Notes: generated from the letters alone by a model not told the origin. Shown: positions 43,421 through 54,868, numbered from the stretch's first letter. The stretch is DNA of 64,000 nucleotides from Wolfiporia cocos (GCA_029448655.1 JACCLO010000007.1:2356001-2420000), one strand, 5' to 3'. A program made the numbers and translations.

Positions 43421-43804
43421 GTAACTATGTAGATAGGCTACAGCTCTGTGATTGGGCCGTGCTAAGTATAGGGATAATGATGTCATAGACTGGGCCAGTA
43501 TGGGCCCTGATGTCATAATGATGTAGGTTGTCTGAACTCTTGATGATGTCATGCCCCTAAAGGCCTGTGATTGCTAAGTCCTTAACCAGATAAGATCTTG
43601 AGCAACTGACAAGGTGCCTGTGGTGGTGCCTAGTGCTGCTATCTAATCTAGAAATTTGGTAGGTCACGTGACCTCAATTCAGTAGGTCACATGATCCGAT
43701 AACTTTTGGGACACAGTAGCACCTTCAGTCCTAAGCCTGGTGCCTGAATATAGGGGTCTAGAGAGCTATAATAAGGGGTGCACGAATAAATTTGTGACAT
43801 AGTG

Positions 43805-44317
43805 ACATCTGAGATGCATAGGATCATAAACACTTCAAGTAGTATATTGACCCAGGAACTGGGCCATCTCCACTGCCACCCATAACCCATCCCACATCCC
43901 AACACCTAACGTCCAACATCCAACGTAACACCATATAGGTTCTAGCAGGTAGACCACGCCCCTAGGATTGGCTACAAGGTCGAGAGTCAGATGCTGAGGT
44001 CGAGCATTGAGGTATGAAGACGAGTGGGGTAGTCAAACAGAGAGAAGGTAGTTCAGGGAGGAATGCACCCCTGTAGGTTACATTGAGTAGTCTGAGGTGA
44101 ACACCTCAGACTGTTCTGGTATATATACATGCAGCGCATTATCTACTGGAACTCCTGCCCTAAACAATGAGGCCTGTGCACAAGCACTTAGGTATAGGAG
44201 TACAGCCACACCACATGATATGTCACATTACTAGCAGGTTATCTTATCTAGTTACTACCTAGTGCGCGACTATCTAGAAGGTGATTGAATACATGAAGAC
44301 ATTAGTTTGAGACTGAG
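43805..44317 (-). mobile_element. Degenerate LTR, ends not resolved
   Basis: The promoter module is clear: hairpin GTCTGAGGTG ... CACCTCAGAC near 44091-44112, GGTATATATACATG at about 44117, then CCCTAAA and CTGTGCAC boxes. The LTR at 31893-43799 is inserted next to or in it. Its right end is cut by the TIR element at 44318. No target duplication was found. Confidence 0.55.
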
Positions 44318-45675
44318 GCCCAGTGAAAGTACCACATATCCACGAGATATTGATATATACTAGAGTGTACCACAATATATCATTGAGATATCCATATGTA
44401 CTAGAATATATCAAAAGCTACTTGCCAAGAGTCTGTGTGGTACGATTACTAATGCCAAGACTTTTGTCATACCCATACATACTCATTGATATATCCTCGT
44501 CAATAAAAGTCACGTCTGAGTTTGTTTTGAGCTGACGCCAAGTTGAGTTCGTCATTGTTAGTGACTGAGTCTATTATCCTGTCTCGAGCTTGTCACGTCG
44601 TCTGTCAATTTTCCTCATCTCTACCTCATACTTTCACCATCACTCAAAGTCTTCCATGGCTCTGGTAGGGTGATCATAGAGGAGACCAGTCGCTTCATCA
44701 CGAAATTGAAAAGCTTCGGACAAGCACATGCACATACAACACTTACCTCCACCAACTTCCGTGCTGTAGGTACAAATGGCAGAGGTGTGTATATCCCACC
44801 TTCTTGCCTAAGTACCTTATCTACCCCTCACACACAAACTATGGCTGCATCAACAGTGCTAGGCATATTGTAAGCGGTACGAGCATGCCGCTGAAGTACG
44901 TGAGTACAAAAGTCTGCTCTGATTCAGCCTCAGGGAGTGAAAGCAATTGAATTACTTAAGTATGCGAGTACAGACATTTGCTACGCTACGTAAGTACTCC
45001 AGTCTATGCTACGGAAACTAACCAACTCACCTAAACCTCAACCACAGGAAGTGAAAGCAATTGAGATGGAGGTGCGTACATCTCGTCTTACATGCTAACG
45101 TTCAGTGGTTAATCAGTGAAAGTATTTCAGCACATACCGACTCCCGCCATTGGGCACGGTGACCTGGCAACAACTGGCACCATCAGTCTCGACCTCTGGC
45201 AGATCGTCCGCCGCTCGATGTACCCCGGCCACCACCTTTCAACAGTACCACCAATTGCACAAGGCACTACCTCACTCACTGATATCAGCGGCGCCGCACG
45301 CGCTATTTCGCCAGGAGCTGGGTATTCTCTGTTGGGTTTTGGGTACACGCGAACGGCGGGTGAGGCCGGTGAGGGGTGAATCTGAGTATTTTCTGGTGCA
45401 ATGCAAAGCCTGCACCGATATGTTCTAGTAACTTCTGATATATATTGATACAGTCTGATTTGTTGACGATCCAAAGGCCACTTCATATGTGACATCTTTG
45501 GGTATATGCTCTATATACTGAATGATAGGCTCTAGTATCTTTTGGTAGCATCTGCTGTGTTTGGGCGCCTACTGACATATCAAAAGCTATTGAAAAGTCG
45601 GAATTCCGATCTGAACCTATCCGATATGTTCCGATAGCTTCTGATAGGGTACTTCTTCACTGGGACTGAGGGGTG
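44318..45675 (-). mobile_element. Unclassified TIR DNA transposon, copy 2
   Basis: Ends read CTGAGGCCCAGTGAAAG and, inverted, CTTCACTGGGACTGAGG. The left arm is the reverse complement of 19930-20180, and the interior shares blocks with 19730-19800. It is the same family as 18968-20190 in the opposite direction. No transposase frame is seen. A 46-bp palindrome-like segment (45661-45706) forms the right junction. Confidence 0.6.
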
Positions 45676-45706
45676 GCAAATAGCCCAGGGTCACAGTGAA
45701 AACTGT

Positions 45707-46075
45707 GACATATATAAACCTGTGTAACTATGGTTGAGGCTTTTCAGCTCGACCTTGTTGTAATAGCAAGAGTCCTATACTCACTCTCAAATGTAGGAAA
45801 CTATACTCAGTATATCTTTGAGCTCTGAAGATGAAGTCCTCAAAGTGCCCCTCAACTTCTCAGACTTAGGTGAGTCACTTCAAGCTCATCTATTGAACTT
45901 ATATCCTAGAACAGTGAACTGGATATTGAACAAAGCACTAGTCTCTTGGACCTGGTGTTGAAGACTCTAAATTTGTGGACTCGAATATAATGAGAATGGG
46001 TATACAAACTGTAACAAACAAAAGCAAAACATATCAGGATCAAGGAACTGCTAATCAGCTTATGTGAAGCCATTA
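45707..46075. other. Spacer without recognisable gene
   Basis: It starts with TGACATATATAAACC, an LTR-like promoter string, but no matching ends were found. Only short frames occur. Confidence 0.4.
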
Positions 46076-46080
46076 ATTTG

Positions 46081-46726
46081 TGACACAGACTAGCTGTGGG
46101 ACTCACTTATATTGACTGATTGAGCTTGAAGGCAATAGTGAGGGGCTAGTAAGCACAAGGGATAGGTGTACCTAACAATGTGAATGTAGAGAACAAATCT
46201 AAGGTCTTAGTGAGTGCTAAGCCTACTTATATACATCCACAGAGAGGAATTCCTACAGGGCTGCCCTATAGTAAATGGTCCGTGCACTACAGTAAACGAA
46301 ATGGTGAAGTTCACTATCTACAATGGCCATGTGCGCTGGTAATGGCTGCATCAATCATATAAGTGGTTTTGAGCAGTGGGTCTGTGCGTACATTGTGGCT
46401 GAGCTTCATTACTAAGCTATGTAAGCCGTATCACATATATCAGTATTGGGATATGAGTCATAGAAAGTGCTTAGGCATGTGATAACGAGTGGGCCGCTTA
46501 TGCGTTAGTACTGACATAGCCTGGGATTGGGGTATGAATAAGACATGTGACTTTGGGGATTAGACCGCTGAGTCAAAGGGCATAACTAACGTGTTATGTA
46601 TGTGTTGTTTGTATGTGTGTATGTGTCTACGGGTGCTTAGCAGTGTAAACATAGATATGCTTGTAGAAATATCAGAAAAATAGGTAAAAGTATAGAAAAA
46701 TGGTAGAATGTCCCAGATCTGTGACA
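46081..46726 (-). mobile_element. Solo LTR (646 bp) of the complete-element family, TSD ATTTG
   Basis: It starts TGACACAGACTAG and ends GATCTGTGACA, flanked by ATTTG at 46076-46080 and 46727-46731. It shares AGAGAACAAATCTAAGG (self-primer) and CTTATATAC with the complete element's LTR but is clearly diverged. Confidence 0.93.
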
Positions 46727-46781
46727 ATTTGCAGGGTTCTGGGTTCTGGGTGGTATTTGATGATAAGTCAGGATAAATTAG

Positions 46782-48152
46782 TGTCACAAGTTTTCTAGGC
46801 ATTCTCCTAATTTTTTCCAGTATTTATACCAATTTTCTATGACTTATCTACGATAAGTCCTATTACAACATAGTTGGAGCCCCTAACCACGATCAATAGA
46901 ATCCTCTCGAAGGTTCCCGTAGATAGAGTCATATCTTACTCGTCAGCAGCCTGGCTTATCTAGTAGCGCCCTGCTGACTCACAAACACCTGACCACTTAT
47001 GCGGCCCCTTCTATACATTTCCATAACATTCCATGCAAGTGCACAGCATTACCGCTGGTGCCCACAGACCTTGTAACATTAGGGCAGACAGTTCTTAGGT
47101 AGTGCCCTACATGTATATAAGCTGAGATGTCTGAGGCTTACACCTCAGAACTATTAATCTCTGTCACAGATTTATTCGTGCACCCCCTATTTCAGCTCTC
47201 CAGAGCCCTATATTCAGGTACCAGGCTTAGGACTGAAGGTGCTACTGTGTCCCAAAAGTTATCGAATCATGTGACCTACTGAGTTGAGGTCACATGACCT
47301 ACCAAACTTCTAGATTAGATAGCGGCACTAGGCACCACCACAGGCATCTTGTCAGGTGACCCAGATCTTATCAGGTTAAGGACTTAGCAATCACAGGCCT
47401 CTAGGGGCATGACATCATTAAAGTCCAGACAACCTACATCATCATGACATCATTATGACATCAGGGCCCATACTGGCCCAGTCTATGACATCACATCCCT
47501 ATACTTAGCACGGCCCAATCACAGAGCTGTAGCCTATCTACATAGAAACCACTCCCATAGGATATTACATATATCAGAGAGACCAGACCTCTATGACATC
47601 ACATTCTAGACCATAGAACCACTATGATGTCAGACATGACATGGTTATGAGGTCATTACTTACAAACCAATGCTAACAATAGCATTTCCCCTTACCAAGC
47701 CATGGATTAGCCATGAGCACACCATTATGATGCCATTACAGGCAATTATGACATGACCACATGTGCACAGACCACCTACCATTTAGGGTAGACACTTCTA
47801 CCAGTAGTACAAGGTCTCAAACATGTATATATACCAGTTGGTCTAGGGTCTAAAGCTTAGACTCAATATTCTAAGCGTCCTACTATGGATGATTGGAGTG
47901 TGTTCCAGTTCCCTTTCCTCCTACCTGGCTTCACCCCTTGCCACCTGTTTGCTTAGTATAACCACCTTTCCTGTGAGATTGGCAGTTAAATCTGATGCGA
48001 CAAGCTTGAACCTTGGACAAGATCCCAGCAAGAAGATTTGTGACAATCTCGAACACACTGCTTTAGTTGATAACTACTGCTTCGCTCGACTTACTTGCCC
48101 ACCAACAAACTTCGCCTTTTACCAGAAGACGCTAAGAGTGAGTCTTGGGTCA
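46782..48152 (+). mobile_element. LTR of the 3385-3861 family, split by another LTR
   Basis: It starts TGTCACAAGTTTTCTAGGC and ends GTCTTGGGTCA. Removing the LTR at 47162-48045 and one ATCTC copy leaves about 482 bp, like its relatives (477 and 500 bp). Matching flanks were not found (ATTAG versus ACACC), so it may come from recombination or a larger deleted element. Confidence 0.8.
47162..48045 (+). mobile_element. Solo LTR (884 bp), TSD ATCTC
   Basis: It starts TGTCACAGATTTATTCG and ends AGATTTGTGACA, flanked by ATCTC at 47157-47161 and 48046-48050. GCACAGACC, CATTTAGGG and ATGTATATATACC boxes read on +. It is the uninterrupted relative of the LTR at 31893-43799. Confidence 0.93.
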
Positions 48153-48196
48153 ACACCCTAGATACTGTTACTTACACCTGACCCAGTAGATAAGCG

Positions 48197-49059
48197 CTCC
48201 AGGGTAGCATGCATTCCTTATACTCACATCATGGTCACAGTATGTACATGCTACATTACCATAGTTACACTCTGCACTGCCTCATGCCGGTCTGCACACA
48301 GGCCAGTACTTTTAGGGTGTACCTGGTAGTATTCATGCTCAATCTACAGCAAATGGGGCTTACTCCTCATTCTTGAGATTCTTGGCAACTATAGGCTCAG
48401 GCCCTCTCTCTTGACCTCTGAGCTGTGGTGCTGGCCCCATCGCCCTACTGTCCTTCTGAGCTGCGTGTCACTCAACTGGTGATATGACTGCGCCTTCAAC
48501 ACTAGGGAGTTAGGCAACCCGTAAGCGCCTATGTGTTCACCCTCTGCCACCACACGATGTAGCTCGCCAGAAGACGAGGGATCCCTGGCTGCACCAGTCC
48601 CACAGCCTTAGGCAAGTCTGTGTCACTCCAGGGTAGTGCGCATTTCCAGACACCCACATCACAGTCATAGTATTTACACTTAGTGTTACCTTAGTTAATT
48701 TCAGCACTGCCTCGTGCCGCTCTGTGCACAGGCCTCTACTTTAGGGCATACTCAGTAGTCTCTACACTCGTGTATTTAGCTCAGACAGATCGGGCTCACT
48801 CCCCATCTTTGAGATTCTTGGCAACTGGGCTTAGGCCCCTCTCTTGTCCTCTGATCTGTGGTGCTGGGCATTGACCGCCCCTGTTTTGCCTGCTCTGGTG
48901 TCACTCAACTGGTGGTATGACTTCAGCCTGGTGTTAGGGAAATTAGGCCCCCTGTTTTTGCCTTGTTGTTCACCCTCTGCCACTATGTGATGTAGCTCAT
49001 CAGGGGTAAGGGATTTCCCTGGCTGCACCGGTCCCACAGACTCAGGAAAGTCTGTGTCA
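48197..49059 (+). repeat. Tandem duplication of an LTR-like unit (429 and 434 bp)
   Basis: Unit 1 (48197-48625) and unit 2 (48626-49059) both start CTCCAGGGTAG and end with AGTCTGTGTCA, and share the GCACACAGGCC / TTTAGGG boxes and GAGATTCTTGGCAACT. They differ by many substitutions, so the duplication is old or arose between diverged copies. The TGTCAC start is missing in both. Confidence 0.75.
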
Positions 49060-49405
49060 GATGCCCTTTTGGTGGAGTGGTACATCACTCTCATGGGTTT
49101 GGCTGTGGGTTCAGCCAGGTCCCGTGACAGCAGTGGGGAGCCATCTGACTAATGGCTCACATGGTATGAATAAAGGTTCCCATGTACACTGATGTAAATG
49201 TATCCTATTGGCTATTTACTGTACTACATACAAGAATGCTTGGTAATGTGAGAATATTATGTGCTATTTGTCACAGTTTATACCATTGACAATTCTCTAG
49301 ATTTATTATAGGCTTTTATAGTATTTTATAGGTACTACAAGCTGTCATCTCCACTCTAGCACCTTAACCAACAGATTGGTATGTGCCTAGATAGTCCACC
49401 CACTC

Positions 49406-50476
49406 TGTCACAAAAGTGACATGTTTGCCCCCCCACCATCTTGAACTTCTCACTATACATTTAGAAATCACCTGATTACAAGAGTTGACACGTTACCTTT
49501 AGACTACCTGGCTATAATGGTCACGTGACCCAGATGCATTTTAGAGTTAGACTTAGCGCTTGATTAGGCATGTGCGCACAGGCCATGTCGCTTTAGGGCA
49601 GCCTTTATAGTAGTACTCCGCTTGCATGTATAAGTACCTGGACATCTGAGGCTTACCCCTCAGACTTGTCAATGTGACTCTGGGGTGTCCATCCCCCTTA
49701 CTTTGCCTCATCATCTCTGCTTGTGCATGCCTGCTAGCTAGACTGGGAGAACATCAACCTCACTGTAGCACCTCAGGACTACCCATCGACTCTAGCGTTG
49801 GGCCCTCAGGTGACTCAAAGGCGGTGTGTAGGGGAGTTAGGTCTAGTGGTAAGATAGGCGACACTAGGAACAGGCACCTTTATGTAAGCATCACGTGACG
49901 CTTACTAAGCCGCCAAATCTGGCCACGATTTCTGGAAAAATTTGAGATAGCATATTTTGAGTAGCTCAAAATTACAGTACATACCATGCGGTCTGTTTCC
50001 GATGTTTTGCCCCTGAGTAGTGTGGTCATTACCAGTGAAATTGGAGCAAGTATAATTCTCCAGCACTCCATAAGCTTAGAGGCGCTGGACTTGAGCGCTG
50101 GTCACAGCACGTGATGTACCAATAAGGCAATCTTAAAGCGCCTAGATACTATGTAAGCCGCCAAATCCCATCTTTGAAAATAATATTATTGCCCCAGATT
50201 GCTCGGCACGGCGAGAAATGCATTTTGACCAACTTCACTTTTCAATGAAATAGCTCAACATTGAGCACATATATGGAGATTTTACTTCCTGGGGCTTGAG
50301 CTATGCAAGCAGAGATATCAATCCTAGCAAATAGTTTGCTTCTGACATTTCTGTGGCTGGCGGAATAAACTCTTCAAATGTCGGCGCTTGTGGCTTACAT
50401 AAAGGTGCCAGTTCCTGGTGTCGCCTATCTTAGTAGGGCATTGGGCATTGGTGGTGGTGGTCACAAGTTTGTGACA
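49406..50476 (+). mobile_element. LTR hosting a MITE, TSD CACTC
   Basis: It starts TGTCACAAAAGTG and ends AGTTTGTGACA, flanked by CACTC at 49401-49405 and 50477-50481. Net length without the MITE is about 490 bp. TGTATAAGT and the hairpin TCTGAGGCTTACCCCTCAGA are at about 49635-49665. Confidence 0.85.
49852..50430. mobile_element. Tc1/mariner-like MITE (579 bp), TA target
   Basis: Inverted ends of about 39 bp, starting AGATAGGCGACAC and sharing GGCACCTTTATGTAAGC, are flanked by TA on both sides (49850-49851, 50431-50432). The motif AAGCCGCCAAATC occurs twice inside (about 49909 and 50158). No transposase. Confidence 0.8.
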
Positions 50477-50963
50477 CACTCCCAATCTTATCATGTCACA
50501 GGCACCTGACGACAAGCACCCTAGCAGATGCCAGGTCAGGTGCATTGTCACCATAGCAGCCCCAATGATGCAACTACTACTGCAGGTGGCTCTGCTTTCA
50601 GTTAGTCAAGTATTCTTACCTACATACTTACAATAATGCGATAATGCTTACTGTATGCCATTACTTGCAACATGGACTCTTCTACTTTAGGATAGTACTT
50701 AACAATGCAGTGGGGCTACATGTATATAACCTACTGAGGCTTACACCTCAGAATTAGGGTTCTTGGTAATGCTTCAAAGCTGACATCTACTATCTTTATA
50801 TGTGTCTGCCTGACTATGCTTGTGAAGCTCAACTTTCCAGTCTAGGGTCTCTATGATTTAATGTTGTTACTAGCCCTTAGGACTTAGTTCTTACCTCAGT
50901 GGCAACAGTCTTTGATGTATAGGGACTCCTGCAGATGCAGTGGACACAGTTTGTGTCACTAGT

Positions 50964-51377
50964 CCTGGACTTGGTACCATATAACCTGCTCTGTAAGTGG
51001 TGCATAGGGTGAAGGGTTGACCAGACCCTGATCTATGGTTTGGAGACCTTCCCAGGGTGCTACCCATTGTGGAATGGTCCTGTGTCTATTTATGGCTAGG
51101 TCTTGTGACTAGCTGAACATATATGAGGCATGTGAAGCTTGTGTAAGCTGGGCACTAGTTGTGCATGGCATGTGGGTAGGCACTAACTTAGTGGGAAAGT
51201 AGCTTCTGTAATAGTGCCTTCCCATGGCAGTTACATGGTATATGGCTATTGTGAATGCATTCAATATGCCTATTAGTAGACCTTCTGTAGACATTTCATA
51301 TAGTGTATCTAACTGAATTATGCATCCTATGGATTGTACATTGTAGGGGTGATACAAGACTCAGACATTCTGATGGG
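50964..51377. repeat. Old dispersed repeat
   Basis: The part from 51230 resembles 27990-28110 (ATGGCTATTGTGAATGCA, ACTGAATTATGCAT). The repeat continues after the hAT-like element at 52914. No gene. Confidence 0.5.
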
Positions 51378-51385
51378 AGCACAAA

Positions 51386-52905
51386 TAGTGTTGCAAGGTC
51401 TGGTCCCAAGGACCACTAAAGACCAAGGACAGGACCAGGACCGGACTGATCAGGACCGGCTCAGCAGTCCGGTCCAGTCCCGGTCCTAATGTGGTCCTGG
51501 TCCTGGTCCTAACGAGTCATCAGTTTATACAGGACTGGTTGGGACCAGTCTGGACCTGTCCCGGACCGGTCCCAAAAGTTAGCATAGAATAGCGCTTCGG
51601 CTCCAGGATTTTAGACCATGGATAACTAATTTAAACATGAAACTAAGTACCTATGACTCTAGAGAGTGCTCCAAGACAGTCTGCATCATGTATGTACAAC
51701 TAGCTAAGCATCACAAAACCTGACAAGAATGGTTTTCACAATCTTAATGATACAATGAAGCGCTGCTATTGTCCTGGGCAGTGTTTTACACATGCAGTCT
51801 GACCTCACGTTATGTCACGAATTTTCCCGTATTTTTAGTCATTTTTCCTACATTTCTACGAGTTTTCCAGTAGTTAGCATCACACCAAGTCCTTATCTGC
51901 GTATTATAACCTAACGGTATCCATAGCGCTAGACTTGCCTAGACATGGACCATTCTAGTACATTCTATACATTTCCATAACCTTCTACAAGGTTCCATGG
52001 CATTCTATCGGCTTCTACGGCCTTCTGCCATATTCACATGCATGCTAGTCAGTGCGTGACCCGCTGACTGACCACCTTGGTCATAGCCTCGGTCTTACTC
52101 ATCAGTCACATGCCTCCTTACTAATGTAGAGTACCTTAGGGCCTACCAGTGTCAGGGGGCCTATACCATCATGTATATATACCCTAGTCCTGGAGCGCTT
52201 AGTCTCCAGTTCTATTCACTTCGATATTGGACTACAGCCTAACAAGCTTTTCCATCGCCGCCTTACTCATGTTATTACACCTCTAAAGTCGTCTTCAGCA
52301 GCCCTCAAGACATCAGCTTGACTTATAGTGAGTGGCTCGTGTCACGTTATCACTAATGTTGTCAACTTGCACACAGTTGTACATTATCCTGCCCAGTAGC
52401 TTTGACATTTGCACGTTGAAATAGATATACATGCAGTTCAATTTCAGCCAGTCACTGGCTTCCGACCACTTAGTGGTCACTATTGCTACTCCTTATGTTA
52501 TACAATAATGCAGCAATAAAATCTCATCATGTTGAACTTGAAATGTGCAGTCACTGCAGTGGTATATATACTGACTTCAGTGTACCAGCCATACTGACAA
52601 AAATCAAACAATCGGTGCATCATAACCAATGTGTGACTTGTATACAGTGTTCTTTGATATATATTGAGTAATAAGTGCCCTTTCGTCGCATTTTCTGACA
52701 AACAAAATCAAGTCAAGTGAATGACCACTCAATCGGTCCTGGACCGGTTCAGACCGGTCCTGGGACCGGTATAGGACCGCGGTCCTGCTTGGGACCGGTC
52801 TTCAGTCCGGTCCCTCATTGCCTGCAGCAGTCCGGTCCTGGTCCTGGTCCTCAGTCCTGCCCAAAACATGCAAAAGACCGGACTGGACCGGACCTCACAA
52901 CACTA
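51386..52905. mobile_element. Non-autonomous hAT-like element, TSD AGCACAAA
   Basis: Ends TAGTGTTGCAAGG and CCTCACAACACTA are inverted repeats. The 8-bp sequence AGCACAAA flanks both sides (51378-51385, 52906-52913). Both subterminal regions are packed with GGACCGG / CCGGTCC and GGTCCTGGTCCT motifs, likely transposase-binding sites. A solo LTR (51813-52344) interrupts it; net length about 983 bp. A second copy starts at 60174. No transposase frame. Confidence 0.82.
51813..52344 (+). mobile_element. Solo LTR (532 bp), TSD CGTTA
   Basis: It starts TGTCACGAATTTTCC and ends GGCTCGTGTCA, flanked by CGTTA at 51808-51812 and 52345-52349. TGTATATATACC is at about 52170. Confidence 0.9.
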
Positions 52906-53001
52906 AGCACAAATGCATGGATGTTAAGACATAATTCATACACTTTCACTAATCCTTGTGCTTGGTGGAAGGTAATGCTATATAATGTCACATAGTGACT
53001 G

Positions 53002-53411
53002 TGACACAAAACTGTGTCAGGTGTACCATCATAATGCCCGGGTTATCTTCCATATGCTGAGTCACTAAAGGTGTAGCACAGAGGGCCCCAGACTAGCATG
53101 CGAGAGAGTACAGAGAAGTGGGACTAGCCCATCGTCGAGATTGTCAAGTCTGAGCTGTAAGGCTCAGACGTCACTAGCTTATATACATGAGGGTCGCTGT
53201 AAGGTACTGAGTCAGACCAGCCCTAAAGGCGTGGTCTGTGTGTACGCATGAGTCAGCATTTCACATGTATCTACTTACATAAGCATCGCCAGATGCTGAC
53301 CGTAAGGGTGGGTTACACGTAACCGTTACACTACGAGTCGCAGAGCACGTGACTGTACATACGATGAGTAGAGGGATCGACCCCTAGGGGGGGCAGAATA
53401 AATCTGTGACA
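53002..53411 (-). mobile_element. Solo LTR (410 bp), TSD GACTG
   Basis: It starts TGACACAAAACTG and ends AATCTGTGACA, flanked by GACTG at 52997-53001 and 53412-53416. It belongs to the family of the LTRs at 13424 and 14449. The hairpin AGTCTGAGC ... GCTCAGAC and CTTATATAC are at about 53150-53188. Confidence 0.92.
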
Positions 53412-53416
53412 GACTG

Positions 53417-54121
53417 CATTGTTCATTAGGCTCATGCAGAGGAGTTTCCCATCATCTCGAATATTGCATGCAATTTTTTACCCATTACTGCTGCCAGCCA
53501 GCATGGCTGTTGAGCATTGAGTATTGAATGCATGTTTTACTCCTCACATCAGCTATGTGCTGATACCTGTGGTTTGTCAATGGTGGAGTTGGTCTCATAT
53601 TATTTATTATATACCATATACTTAACCATTTTTGTACATGTATACTATGTGGTTGGAGTATTCAGAAGTTATGATGATGATTCTCCTGGCAATGGTAGGC
53701 CCCGGCCATGCCCCAAGCAGAGCAGAGCAGAGCCAAGCAGAGCCAAGCCAAGAGCTGTCAATGAGGGCTCTTGCCGAAGTTTTGAAAAGCTGTGCACCAT
53801 CCAAGCTAAGCCAAATCTGGCACTGTTCAGCTGGGATGGGCATGGCACATTACTACTATTGCTGGACCACTTCTGCACAATGGACCACTTCTGCACAATC
53901 AACTCTGCAGGTGCCCCATCACATTGAAAAATCACGAAAAAATGATGTATATAGGATACATGTATACTAATGCTGCTGTATAGTTTCATTCAGTTCTCTG
54001 GCTTGAGTCTTTGTGCAAAATTCTGAATGTTGTGTTTTCGAAGCCCCGAGGACCAGGGTATGACGTAGCTTGTACAATCAAGTCCAATCCTATGCTTTGA
54101 ACACTCTAGCACTGCTAATAG
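53417..54121. repeat. Old dispersed repeats
   Basis: 53420-53600 is related to 28250-28420. 53700-53850 is related, inverted, to 30960-31085 and holds a run of GCAGA/GAGCCAAGC repeats. Frames across it (for example 53517-53927) are probably chance. Confidence 0.5.
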
Positions 54122-54254
54122 AAGGATGGTAGAGTTTCAGTCAATTATCTTAATCTGCCAACTGCCCTTCGCTTAAGAAATCGCAGTTGCGAGCTAGGTT
54201 TGCACGCAGATTAATCTGCTAACTGCGGCAGATTAATCTACTGTGACAATAAAA

Positions 54255-54341
54255 TGGTACATCCCGGATTCGAACCAAGGACCTTAGCGCAGCTGATAAT
54301 AACAGCATCGCAGTGTAATTAGCCAACTGAGCCATTGCGGC
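54255..54341 (-). repeat. tRNA-like segment, left arm
   Basis: On the minus strand: box A TGGCTCAGTTGG, box B GGTTCGAATCC, then T-rich sequence outward (TTTTATTG). Acceptor arms do not pair well, so this is a tRNA-derived sequence rather than a working tRNA gene. Confidence 0.7.
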
Positions 54342-54630
54342 AACAGGTACCATTGACCAATTAAAATATATATAACGCAAATTTTACACACAATTTTCGC
54401 AAATCATCAAGGAAACTAACTGCTCCAACAAGCATACAGAAATCAATGATAGTGGTAGCTTGATTTACCATGCTTGACCTGGAGCAACTCACAATGGGAA
54501 AGCTGAATACACTGGAATCACAGGTCTTTAGAGGCAGATTCATTTGTATTTGTGTTATGGAAGATGTTATACTGCAAAAATGAAGTTTACAAAATACTCT
54601 ATATATTGCTTAAAATGGGGTAGGCACTAG

Positions 54631-54718
54631 TTGCACTGTAGCTCAGTTGGCTAATTATGCTGCGATGCTGTTATTCTCATCTGTGCTAAGGTCCTTGGTT
54701 CGAATCCGGGATGTGCCA
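54631..54718 (+). repeat. tRNA-like segment, right arm
   Basis: Box A TAGCTCAGTTGG (54639-54650) and box B GGTTCGAATCC (54697-54707) match the pol III consensus, and TTTT follows within 3 nt of the end. The T arm pairs; the acceptor stem keeps about four of seven pairs and the anticodon arm is disturbed. No amino-acid identity can be given. Confidence 0.7.
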
Positions 54719-54868
54719 TTTTATTGTCACAGTAGATTAATCTGCCGCAGTTAGCAGATTAATCTGCGTGCAAACCTAGCTCGCAACTGCGATTTCTTAA
54801 GCGAAGGGCAGTTGGCAGATTAAGATAATTGGCTGAAGTCCCTCAAGGATGGCACAGGTTGAGATGAT

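Larger units (their letters stand above)
31893..43799 (-). mobile_element. Solo LTR split by a Helitron and a 10-kb Gypsy element, TSD TAGTG
   Basis: The LTR starts TGTCCCAAATC at 31893 and ends ATTTGTGACA at 43799, with TAGTG at 31888-31892 and 43800-43804. It is the inverted relative of the 884-bp LTR at 47162-48045, which serves as an empty-site control. Removing the Helitron (32403-33400) and the Gypsy element with one GTAAC copy leaves about 904 bp. The hairpin AGTCTGAGG ... CCTCAGAC and TATATATAC are at about 32081-32117. Confidence 0.87.
49269..50958 (+). mobile_element. LTR split by another LTR, TSD CTATT/CTAGT
   Basis: It starts TGTCACAGTTTATACC and ends GTTTGTGTCA. Flanks CTATT (49264-49268) and CTAGT (50959-50963) differ by one base. 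Removing the inner LTR (49406-50476) and one CACTC leaves about 614 bp. TGTATATAACC and the hairpin CTGAGGCTTACACCTCAG are at about 50732-50755. Confidence 0.68.
54131..54844. mobile_element. Foldback element with tRNA-like arms, copy 2, TSD AAGGATGGT/C
   Basis: 714 bp with two inverted arms of about 210 bp. Flanks are AAGGATGGT (54122-54130) and AAGGATGGC (54845-54853), one mismatch. The arms hold CAGATTAATCTGC palindromes and a tRNA-like segment each, transcribed outward. The central ~290 bp is AT-rich and non-coding. It is the intact relative of 24105-25324 and shows where the LTR in that copy landed. A Mutator-like origin is inferred from arm length and the 9-bp duplication. Confidence 0.8.

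Noticed and set aside
46777..48157. Target duplication for the LTR at 46782-48152
   Set aside because: The flanks ATTAG and ACACC do not match, so no duplication is claimed.
54631..54718. Functional tRNA gene
   Set aside because: Box A and B are fine, but the acceptor stem pairs poorly and the anticodon arm is disturbed; the same segment occurs in both arms of a transposon. Called tRNA-like only.
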